A DNA stretch of 64,000 nt from Branchiostoma floridae (taxonomy: Eukaryota > Chordata > Leptocardii > Amphioxiformes > Branchiostomatidae), in assembly GCF_000003815.2 (NCBI RefSeq), contig NC_049980.1, positions 11,685,631 through 11,749,630 on the forward strand, in the 5' to 3' direction. Both the position numbers and the translations under genes were made by a program. Positions 13,378 to 25,900 of the stretch are shown one piece after another. Positions within the stretch are counted from its first letter, which is position 1. Each line of letters begins with the position of its first letter. The notes below the pieces were generated by a model. The model had not been told where the DNA came from. It searched no databases and was given only the letters and a program-made list of their open reading frames with translations.

Positions 13378-13513
13378 AGTCTTACCTAAATTTATGGATC
13401 TTAGAAATTTTAAAATGCTTGTGGCAACAGGTTCCACAAACAAGAGGTATTCATCACCATCATCATCAAGAAGTATTGCAAGATATGAAACATAATTGCT
13501 TCATGTGTGTCAT

Positions 13514-16500
13514 CTACTTGACATTGTTGTGCAGCTTTAAGACGATCATTCTCCTGTCAAAGCGAGCAGCCACCAAGTCACCACCTCCGAGAAGAACACA
13601 TTCTTTCAGCTGTTGGTGAACAAGAAAGAGTCAAACTGTGGTGCCTACATTGACTAGCACATACAAAATGTACCACAATGAAGAATCAGTTTTTAGTGAC
13701 AATGACCCTTAATACTGTAAAGTTACTCGTTTTTCAGTGCTTAATTTCATGGTTGAAACAAATATAATGTATATTGGGAGTTCTAGTACTGTAACTACAG
13801 AAGTATGTAACTGCACTATATAATTTTACAGTGGAGAGGTCAATGCAAAAAAAAGATAATAAATCCATCGCAAACATATTGTCTGGCACACACACTATGA
13901 CAAAATATAATATTACTTATCAAATTCAGCAAATATTTGCTACATTTCATCTACACATGCTAAATTTCTTCTTAAGATGCTTAATATCTTACAAAAACGC
14001 TGCTTAGACCAAATCTAAACTACAGATGACCTTACACACAGATTACCCACAACCATGGTTTGGATAAGGTTGGGAGGCCATGGTTGTCTACATTTATGTG
14101 TGACAGGGGGGAGGCTTTCGGTTTGAACCTACCATAATCTCAAAGGTGAAGCTGCCCAGCTGTGTGCCTGAAGACATGTCATACACAGCAATGGTCTTCT
14201 TATCTCCAGTTGACACCAGAACACGGTCTCCTACCGTACTCAGGATCAGGCCATCCGCAATCATGGGGTGTACAGGGATAGACATCACACTCTGCTGGCT
14301 TCCTGAAATAGACACAATGGGAAGGTATTAGTACATGTAGGATGTCTGTCATTACCATTTGTTGCCCTCAACTTTTAGCCACACTGCAGTTCAGCTCAGT
14401 TTATGCATAACGTCTCAAAACATAATTCTACAAGCTAACATACGACTCTCCCATTAAAATAAGATGTTGTAATTGAGACCTTCAGCAGACATCTTTAAAT
14501 ATCAGGATATCTAAGGTATGAATGTATTAATGTATTTTAATGTATTACCTTGAATTTCCTGGCAGAATTATTTTATTCAATTTGTACATTGCCATTAAAA
14601 AAACATTCAATCTGCACATGTATGGCTTTGAATAAGATTTACTGGCAAAAAAATAACACTGGAAGTAATTTGCTCTTTGTTCTTAGCCATTGTACATTTG
14701 ACACTCTTTTCAGCACCAAGGACAGGAATTTACATACCTAACAATCTGTTGCCTGTTTGATCTTATTTAAGCCAGTCCAATTCTATCAAAATTCACATCA
14801 CAGGGATTATATCCAAGTAGAATCATCATCACACACCTCTTCATTAAAAGTTTGCATTGTCAAATCATTGTCAAGTTTTAGACTTTTGTCATGAACTGTG
14901 ACTTGCTACTCAGATGTCAGAGGTCAAGACAGATATCCAAGGAACACTTGCTACACAGATGTGTAGCAACTAACTACATGTACTAACAACATATATATTG
15001 GGTCCTTGGCTATGACAAGATTACAGAGTGCCTACATTGAAACTATAGCCATTACTACAAAAGTACATGTATGTAAAACTTAATATTAGAGTAGACTAAT
15101 TACACATACCAGTAGTGACATCCCAGACATGCCACTGTCCTGCGTCCGTGGAGACCACTCTGCTGTCTGAGATGAACTCCAGGAAAATGTGGCCCTCAGG
15201 GAAGAAATGCACAACTTTTCCTGTTGTCAGAAAAAAATACACACACACAATTTGTTTACTGTTGGATATTGCATGCACTTCAATGACAAAACAGAATTCA
15301 AATATAGACATACGTACATAATAGAGATGGTACAATATTACAAGACATATTAGTATTACACAGCATACAAGGAGTTCCAACCAGAGTCACCTAAACTTTC
15401 AGTTCAGGTACAGGGATATGAGCCAGTTTGCAGGAGAACCAACTTAAAGTCCTGTCCCTCACTCAGTTGATCGACTCTTATGGACTCTTATGCTTGGATG
15501 CATTTGCATATAGACAGTATGGTATGTAACAATATTTTCTTAATTCAAGTGCACCATGTGAATGTTTATGTAAGAAGATACCATACTTTGATAAAGGTTT
15601 CATTTATGTGTCATGCCATACAGTTGAAAGTGGCTGACTGACCTGTCTGGATTTCCAGCACACACGGCCCCTCGTTGATAAAAGTGGTGTCCCCACAGCT
15701 GATGTTACAGGAGTTCCCCAAGGCCAGGTGTGTGCCGGCATGGGACAGACCAAACCTGAAGGTGATGGCATCAGCTCCCTCTGGTTCAACTGTCATCAGG
15801 AGGGTTCTACTCACAACATCCCAGATCTGAAACAAACATGTCTTCATTTAAATGTGGAAACATAACAAGGAGCATTATATTTTTGCATGTATCCCGCGCT
15901 GTTGCTAAACCCCAAAAGCAAATGCTACTGCAAAGGGTCCCAGTCCCCTTACAATGGGACACAATGGGACGCAATGTTGTGGTCTGCTGATCATTGTACC
16001 TGTCGAAAATATCTAGGAGAATTTTCCTGGTATTCAATCTATACATGTAAATGTACAGAGCATTTCATACTCTGTCAAGACCGGTGGAAGAGTGGCTAAA
16101 ATGGTCATTGACCTCATTAAGATCATTTTCACTTTCACTTTTAACATCAAGCTGATGCCTCTTGAAATGTTTTTTTTTTATTTTACATATGACCACTTGA
16201 ATTTTGTCATCCGTCTTTTAGATAATTCCCCCCACTGATGACACATAACAAATCCTTGCCAGTCAGTGACTACATAGAGCAGCTTTTATATATAGCCATC
16301 TCTGAGTGGTCTCTTGGGACATTTGAATGTAAGTCTGCTTCTGTGGGCATTATTTAAGAAAACAATACGTAATTCAGGGCTCTAGCCAACTCAAATTTTC
16401 CGTCAGCCAATTCCCATTGTCGCGAGAACTGCGAAAATTAAGTTACAAAGACAGAACTGAGACCTTGAAAAACGGGTTGTTAATGAGATTATCGTATGCG

Positions 16501-16875
16501 AAAGAAGCCGACACACTAAGTCAGCAATCATAACAATAGCAAGACAAACAGTGTGCGGCTTTCCGACCGTGGACAGCGTCCCCAAGCCACCTGTAGCTTC
16601 CACCAAGAATTTTTGTCCGTCAAGGTTTACGGATTGTTTTAAAAACTTTTCCGTCACACGCAGCAAATTTCCATCAATTGACAGAAATACGGACGCTGGC
16701 TAGAGCCCTGACGTAATTCCACTCCACTCCTACCTGTAGCAGCATTCCTTTAGGATGTAGGAACTGCAGAAGTGCCACCCTGCCCTCTTTATCTGTCTTC
16801 ATCTGGTAACAGCGTTGCTCCAGCCCTGGGACGATTTTGTCAACGACCTCACCTGGACCAAATACAGTGCAAATG

Positions 16876-16911
<36 letters not shown>

Positions 16912-19900
16912 CTTATCCCAACAGTATGCTTAATCTAGTATCTATCTTGAAATTCTACAGCAAAAAAATTGTCAGCATTGGAACACCACCTGTACTCCAT
17001 TGTATCAATTATAAACACATTAAAAATGCATCATTCAACTGTCTATTATCAAATATTAACACTATCGACAATGCAAAGTAAAAATTTTACCATCAAAACT
17101 CCAAATCATACATGTAGCTATAATATGGTAGCTTATAACAATTGATAAAATACTGTAAATCTTGTAATGTTCGTGGTAGTTTTATTTTCTAAATGCCCTT
17201 CAAATGCAAAATTAATTGCATTTACAGTAACTGTAATGAATAGATACCTGAATCCAGGCGACATATGTCAAGATCCTTCTCCATGAAGCCCTGACATATC
17301 AGCTCCGTTTCGTTATTCACCACCGCGTAGTGTCGCTCACACGAGGCGTGGTTGCTCTGCAGCGGAGTCACCACCTCCCAGGTGTTCATGTCCACCACCC
17401 CAAACCTCTTCCTCTCTCCTGCTCGGATGACCAGGCGGTTGTCCGAGAGAACATGGACTGCTTTGACGTCTGTTTTCTCCAGCTGAAGGTTACTGCACGA
17501 ATGAGAATCCTGTTCTTCCTCTGTTTCAGCGTCGATGATCTTAGCTACCACCGATTCCCCTTTCTCTGGCTCGTCTGGCTCAAACGTCAGAAGAAATTTG
17601 TCATTGACGTTCTTTGGAACTATTGTTAGTATTTCAGTACCTGGTTCTTCTAAAACTAGTGAGGGCCTTGAAAGGTCCCAAATGCTGATGTTGAAGTCTT
17701 CATATCCGCTAGACACCAACATGGTACCGTGAGCTGTAGCCATCCTTCGAAGAGTCTGCTTGTTGCCCACCTCCCGATATTCCCCAGCCTCTAGGTCCAG
17801 CATCATTGTTAAGTTGATGAAGGTGAGGATGAGGAAGCGACCGTTTGGTGAGAAGTAGGCACGGTGGACATTCTCCACTTTGTTCTGGTTCCATTTCTGA
17901 AGGGCAGGGACTGTTGTTTCTTTGCCAGTGTTGATGTCATACAGCCTGAATGCAATGGAAAAAAGTGTTAATTTTATTCTCTTTGATTCAACACTCCTTT
18001 TAATTTTTGGATGATTGAATGATGAAGGTTTCTTTATCAAACTTTAGGAACATAGTACTATTTGCTACAAAATCTACCTGACCATTAATATTGGTACCAT
18101 CTCAACTGTATAAGATTCAGAGTATGAGCTGCAATATCATAAAGTTATAGATATTCCAAAGATCAGAAGTAATTTCAAGTTCATTGTACTTACTTTACTG
18201 TGCCATCGGATGCAATTTCAAAGAAGTGGGCCTTGCAGGTGATTCCAAAGAGAGACTTGTCCTCGATCAGTCTGCGGATGTCTCGGAGGTTCTCCAGAAG
18301 CTTCTGGAGGTCGGGGCTACACCGTTTACTCTCCATGAGGGGGTGCAGGAGGTGCTTCATGTTGTGTATGGCAGAGTGGGTGCAGAAAAGGGGCTGGGTA
18401 GGGCTGACTAGAGCTCTGGCAACCTGGTCACCCATCTCATCCTGCTCAAGTTCTGCACCTATAGTGTAAACATACATGTCTTTGTAATACCATGCATGTG
18501 ACACACTGTAAGAATATAAAAATGTCATATGTTTATGACTTCACTAGGACTATATGTTCATGGATTTATTAAGTCATGCCATCTTTATCTTTGTATACTT
18601 TGCCTCTCCTTTAAATGCTCTCAAAGAAAAGCAACTGCAGGCCACAGACTAGATGACGGTCTTAACAAACAAACAGACCGGCCCTCTCATAAACATTATC
18701 TTATAACTTTTTGGCCAATAGGAACACATGTACAGTTACAAGTAAAATTTGACTATGCTGGCTTTACCTGTGGTCAGGTCAAACACCCTGACTGTGGACC
18801 CTATAGCGATGAGGATGCAGCCATGACCAAAGATATAATAGTTGTCATTTTCCTCTTCCTGTGGTTTCTCAAAGAAGTACACCTGTTCTCCTGTCTCAAA
18901 CCTGTCAAGGATAAAATTGGACATGTCAGTCTTGTACATACATGTATATGACCTATATAAATCCTAATAATATAATGCTTTTCCTTACATTGTACATTTG
19001 TGCAATGAACTTGACTTGATTCTTATAGCTTGCAAAAATCTTGTACAAAAAATAAAGCAAACAAGGAATAGACAAAACAAAATATGAGCAAGAATTGGGG
19101 CTGTTAAGCTGTTTTCTGTATTATTGTGTGCTTTGCAATTCATCCACAAGTTAATACATGACATGGAATAGACCAGAGGTGTGCATATTTGGTCTCAAAG
19201 TGCACTATGTCTTTTACTATCTGTCTACTAATTCAACATCAAGAAAAAAGGCACTCTTTCGCTGACCTCAACACTCTAATTCCATCAACTGAAGATGTCA
19301 CAATGTACTGGTCGTTGTTGAAGAGCTGAATCATTGCCTCAATGTGCCATGGTACATCATCAATGCTGCGCAACATGTAGCCATCTGTCACATCCCAAAC
19401 CTTCAGGGAATTGTCCAGAGAACCTGTAGGGAGAAGTAGGAAATGTACAATGTATACAATTGTATGTCAAGATACATGTTTGTCCCAGTACATGAATTGT
19501 GCAGGGTAGAATGTTTCTCTGAGAGACTTCTTCTATCTTGATATTGCCTGCTTCCCATCACAAAGATTTTCAAGAAAACAGCATGCAGCTACTGCAACAA
19601 TCCTTAAGTTACATCAGTAACCTGAGGAAAAGCATTGCCTGTCATATTCAGCAGCAATACATCCAGTGTCCTTTTAATTACTGTGCAGGTCACCAAGCCC
19701 CATTCAATGTGATAGGGTAGGTTTTTAAGAAAAAAATACGCTCAATTCTCTTGCAATTTTCAATTGTGTGGGCTTTAGGCAATCAACAAATTGATTCTGT
19801 TTCTTTGTTTGTTTTAGTTTCACTTAAAAACCTAATAATTTGAATAAGAAAGAAACCGCATTGATTTAAAGGAGTCTGTTGTCTGACCTGTGACAGCATA

Positions 19901-22900
19901 CTTGGAGTCCTGAGTCATGGCCACAGCCATGACCTGCAGGGTGTGGCCCACCATGCTGTGCACGAGCGGGCCACCAGGGGGCGTCAGGAAGGACTTGGAA
20001 GGCAGCAGGCAGGAGCCGGTGGGTGGGGCTCTAGCCTGGGACAGGATCCCACAGGTGTCCTGGAGAAAAACAGCAATGTTACATTCACAGGTTATACCAG
20101 TAGTTAGCATTAAACATAAATCTACATGTATGTATCTGACATAAAGAAGAATGAGTCAAGCAGTTTAATAGAAAGCAAAATCAAATTTGATGGATATCAC
20201 TGAAAAGCCATAGTCAATTTGTTTATCTCCAGGCTAGATTAAAAATTGCCAGAGGGTTGAGGATATCTTTCAACTAAAACCTACCTTAGCACATCAAACG
20301 GACCTTGTGAGTTAAAAACACAGTCTGACTGAGTCCGTACTACTGCAAAAAATGTCTTTCAAGCTTGCACATTTACCTAGCGAGTGAAATATTTCCTGCT
20401 GTGTGGCAATGGTTAAAGGAATGTTCTAAAGGTACCAAATCTATTATTAGATATCATACTATCACTAACTCTTTCCACCCACTGACCTGGTGAGTTTTGA
20501 TGTGAGCGATGAGCTGGCCTGGCAGCTGGTTGGGGTGGAACCTCAGCCCTTCCTGTGACAGCTGCAGGGTCTCACGTACGTACTGTACATCCATGTCTGT
20601 CTGCAGGTCAGGGGTCAGCACAGACCGACATGCAGCATTGAAATCATCCAGAACCAGTCTGAGATGGGAGAGGGAGTTTTAGGGAATGTACATCTGATTC
20701 AGATACAAGCCAAGGCAGATGCTAGCTTAGGCCGCACCAATTCGAGTTGTTGGTTCTCGGCTTTTAGTTTTAAAACAAATGATTCACTGGAAAAACATGA
20801 AAAACAAAGTCTGAGGAACAGGTTCATGCCTTGCTCCACTCAGTTTTATAAAGTGATTACAATGATATTCAGGTTTCCTTCCATGCTCTCTGCTACTATG
20901 ATATACACTTTCTATATTTTCCTTTTTAAAAATCTGAGAACCAACTAATGATCCTTGATTCTCTACCCTGAAAAATGTCACTTGAAATCAAATAGGAAGT
21001 CTATTTCAGGTTGTATATTGTCAAAACTTGACATTGAAAGTAGAACTGTCTTCCTTACCTCAAAGATGTTCCCTTCAACTTTGTATCCAACCACTGCAGG
21101 TTACATAAAACCTCTTTCTTCAGTACCTGTCATGAAATAGAACATCATTCAGAATCACCAGTAAGCATTTTGGACAAATACAATTTGCAGGAACGATGCA
21201 AATTTAGTAGAACTCTATGTAACTTAAGAGTTGCACAACAGGTGGCAAGTCAGGTGATAATTATGAACCTTAGCTGTAGTGGGCTTTACACCATGCCATG
21301 CTAGAGAAATAGAATCTGATGTGAAAAAAAAGACATTTGTAGACATATATGCTAAAAGTATCTATACTAAGAGTACCTGGCTATTCCCACTGTTTATGAG
21401 ATGATGAGGTAGTTCTGAGAGTTTCCTCAGGTTGTACTTGTTGGTGCCATACAGTAGGGGCTGGGGTGCCACATGTCTGCCTGCTGAACCACTCTTACCC
21501 TTCCTATTGGTGAATGGCTTCTTCTTCCCTGTAAAGATAATATACCCATTATTTTTTTATTCACTTATGGCCACAGCCAAATGTGTAACAGAAAGATATA
21601 TCATATGAATGTGTGGTCATGTATAGATTGTGCTTTTGGGGGCTTTCACTACTGATATGTTTGTATCATTGTTGCTTAGTAAATGTCAGACACAATAATT
21701 TTCTCTCCTAAGGACATGGTTAACAACAGCAGCTTATGAAGTCTACTCCATATTTTTTAAATGGCTGTCCTTGGTGCTAAAATGATAATTTAACAGCTTC
21801 ATAAAGGCATTAAACCAAGCTGATTGTCTGCATATTGCATAAAACTCTATGATCTACAGCTTATAAAGAAAACTCCCTCTCTCAACAAATGGATCTGTCC
21901 TTGGTGCTGAAATGATAATCAAGTACACTACCAGCTTCATAAAGGTACCTAATCAAGATGATACCCTACTTGGTACAAAATATTTTGATAAATATTAAAT
22001 GTACAGCTTCTTAAGTCCACTTCCCCGAAACGAATGGCTCTGTCCTTGGTGCTGAAATGATAATCAGGCAATCTACCAACTCCATAAAGTGTCCTAAAGG
22101 AAGCTGATGGCCTAGAATATGCACAAATGTCTATGGTTGAAGATTTATCAGAAGTTTATCATGTTAGGTCCCCCACATCAAAAATGGCTGTGTCCTTGGA
22201 GCTGAAATAATAATCGGATACTCTACCAACTATATCAAAGGACTTTAATAAGCTGATTGCCCACTCTTTGCACAAAATCAACAACTATTACATATAACTC
22301 CTCATCTTACCAAGGCTCTGTTCTTGGTGCTTAAATAATAATCAGATAGTCTACCAACTTCATAAACCCTAATCAGCTGATGGCTTTTTTTTGCACAAAA
22401 CATTATTGTTGATAACAGAAGTACAGCTTCTTAAGTCTGCTACTATAACAAAAACGATTTTGTCCTTAGTGCTGAAATGATAATCAGATCTTTCAACTTC
22501 ATAAAGGGATATAATCATGACGATGTCCCACAATTAGCACAGAATTCAACATACACATGTCATTTCAATAACATGTACACTACATTTAATAGTTGCAATC
22601 CTATGAAACATTTTTGCTCCGATCTTTAACTCTAGGAAGTACTTACCTCCACCCCATGACCCCAGGAAGTAATCCGCCAGGTTGCTGTGTAGTTTCCTGC
22701 TCTGTTCCTCAGATGACAGGAACCTCTGCTTGGCAGTCTCTATGAACTGTCTGTGGTACCAGAAGATCACACTGGCACCGTCTGCACCTGGGGGAGAATT
22801 GAGTAAATTGTATACCTGGTATGAGCAGTGTAGACTATCAAAAGTAATACTCATCTTACATGCTTAGATTGTGTCCAGTATATACCATTTCAAAGATGAG

Positions 22901-25900
22901 ACTTTTGTCTTTTGTAAATTTGTTAATCTTTATTTTTCTGGCGATCTAACTTTACATTAGAAGTCAAGGAAAGGAAGTTTTTATTGTGTTGTAAGTTCAA
23001 GGGCAAAACAATTAGCACTAAAACAGTCATATCTTTATTAACGATGCCATGGTTTTGCAGCAGAGAGGCACTCTGTATATTAAACCACTAAAAACACATC
23101 AAAACTTACAGAACTGCCTACAAACTGTGTAACGTTAATCAAAATCTTCCTTTACATGACACAAATTCAAGAGAAAATGAAAGGATTTTCATTTGAAAAC
23201 AAACCTCTCTCGACCAGGTACGGAGCCAGCTCAGTCTTGATCCTGACCCACAGCATGGCCGGGAGGCGGCGTACAGGCGGTACCCACCACTCAAACACAT
23301 CATTCAGCACCTCATCATCACAGGACAGGACGTCTTCCAGCTCAGACTCTGTCAGCCCAGACTTAGCTGTGCATGTGGATAGAACAACCAAAGTTAGAGG
23401 TTGTAGGACTGATGTAACACTACCACTGGCCGTTACGGTGAAAACGTCCTATAATGGGTGAATGGTAGTGAAAGTACGGTTAAAATCGGTACTCTGATTG
23501 TTCTGAGTCAAAGTCACCCCTTTTATGTTTACTCTGCAAGGGGTTAATTTTGAGCAATTATCACATATTTTGAGTAGATTATGCAAGGATGGGGTGAAAT
23601 GCCAAGTGTTTACTTTGCACCAGAACACAATAGAAAATTCACCGTGTTTCACCCCGCTGAAATTAACACCTCCGGTGAAAGGTGTCATCGTACTGGCGCA
23701 CGCAACTCCATAGACAAAAAAACATACCATCGGTAGCCCGCCGCTATCTAGCCGGTGCTGGGAGTGTAGAACGCCCGCCCAGTTCATCAGCACAAGCTGG
23801 GGAAATTTTACCGCTGTTGGTTGGTATTAGACCCTATCCACACTATTAAAAAAAATCAATCGAAAACCGTGGTGACATCGTGGGGAGTTTTGCTACCAGA
23901 GTGTTTCTTTTCCCGAAAAATGACAGTAAAACCAGCATGGCATGCATACAATGTCATTGGGCATACCATACCATGAGGTACCGGACTGGGCTGGCGGTCA
24001 TGCAGCTTCTACCCGACCCGAATCATCCATGCAGGAAAATCTTCCAATAACTCATAGTTTTACAGCATGTGCAACACTAGGAAATATATTCTACGTCTTT
24101 TTTAGATCCTCTGAGTAAGTTTTGTTGTTGTTGTTGTCGGGAGCCGTAATTTTCCGTGGCCGTATCTTGACATTCCCAGCTTAAATTCTCCCATAAATGC
24201 GGATATAAATGCATACTTTCTCGAAAGACTATTGTAATTGTGTATTTCTTTACGAGAATATTGCAATGTAATTGTGGAATATAGCGTTTTTGTGCGTACA
24301 AATGTAACATTTTTCATACAAAGAAATTTTGTTTGACGCGCGGGTGGGCGCAAGGCATCATGGGGCAGCAAAGAAAGAATTCTGCAGCTTGACCAATCAG
24401 AGCGCAGATCATAGTGGGGAACCCCCTACAGCCGTAGGATCAACCAAGCAGAGGTGCGTATTCCGGTCACGTGCACGTCTTGCAGACGCTGAGCGGGCGT
24501 CATGGCGGCCGGAGTCGATTTAGCGCCGTATTTGACTGGTAAAACGCCCGGACACGATGTTTTATCATGTTTTAAAATGTGTTTTATAAGTTTATTAGAC
24601 GCGCTTAGATGTCTGAGCTCTCGATACAAAAGAGGGTTAGTCTCCTTGTCAGATACAGGTCCTGTCATGGCGCTCTCGATTTCAGAATGAAAAATTAATT
24701 ACTTGCAACAAGGAGGTGCTTGCAAGCATGCGGCAAATCAAACTTTGGTTCCGACCCAGAAATATGTGACTCGGTCGCAAGCGTAAAAAAATCCTGGAAC
24801 TAGGCGGGCAGTCTTCAGTCCCAGTGTCTGTAACCGTTAAAATTTGCCCGGCGTGCGGAGGGAGCGTAAAAAATCCCCGGCTTGCGCTGAGGAACTGGGC
24901 GGGCAGTCTTCTGTCCCAGTGCCGTAGACTGGACAGCGCCGGGCACGTCGCTAGCGCTCGTGAAACAACGCACACAATAACGTAATTGCTGTTTGTTTTA
25001 CTAGGGGTGAAACCTTCATTTCACCATGTTTTACTCTTCTGTCACGTAGGTGCAAGATTCGCTTTCACCCCTCCATATTTACATGGGAACAATGCGAATC
25101 CGGGTGACACATTTTCACCGTAGTTCACCGTGTTTCACCAACATTCACCCATTATAGGACGTTTTCTCCGTAACGGCCAGTGGTAGTGTAAAGCTGTCAA
25201 CAAGCAATCAACAGTACAGCCTTGTTTTTAGCATAAAAGAACAATTAACACAAATAGACGGTGTTTCAAAGGTCCTTACCAGCAGTTATGTAACCCAAGG
25301 CATGCTGAACCAGTAGTTTCCCATGATCCTTCTCCACCCTTTCAAATAAGGCATGGATACATGACACCACTGTGGTCTGCAGTCGAGTCTCCTCAGGCTT
25401 GGAAAAAGAATGCCACCTAGTATAACAGAAGTAAAATACATCAATTAGCAATGACCATTCCAAAATACTATCTTCTACTTCTACATCATTCATTCACCTC
25501 TGTGGACTGATGTATTGTAAGTTTATGGTGTGTCTGTGTTTGTGGCCTTTTTATTATTTCCATAGCCTATAGATGTATTTAGGCACATTTCAACACAGAG
25601 TAATAGGCATTTAAGGGCAGAAGGGCAGAGTTGCAGCAGTGACAGGAAGTTGAGTTCAGAGTTGGCAGATTTAGACATTTATCAACCTTGACAGACATTG
25701 CAAGAAGCTACTAGTTCCTGAGCAGATGATGTTTGTGCTTTTGCAGTTACAGCACATTTTCGTTGTAGAGTAACAGGAAGTGGTCAATGGACACTCAATC
25801 ATGTTATGTTTAACTTAGTAAAAACCTTATTTGCATAATCAAAACTATACATTAAAAAGAAATATTTCTTTATGAGGAACTCTTAATATTTTACGGAATA

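Larger units (their letters stand above)
13514..20059 (-). other. NWD1-like: WD40 repeat region
   Basis: Exons 23-32 (from about residue 1065) contain recurring WD-type ends: NSLKVWDVT, STVRVFDLT, FNISIWDLS, QIWDVVS and QWHVWDVTT. They suggest about two beta-propellers, as in NWD1. The 698-base exon 27 is far longer than its neighbours and codes for several blades. The protein ends LHNNVK. Confidence 0.82.

Noticed and set aside
21377-21528. Apparent one-base frameshift in NWD1-like exon 20 between GKKKPFTNRKGKSG and HVAPQPLLYG
   Set aside because: On re-reading the base blocks the exon is 152 bases and all phases agree; the shift was a copying error of mine.
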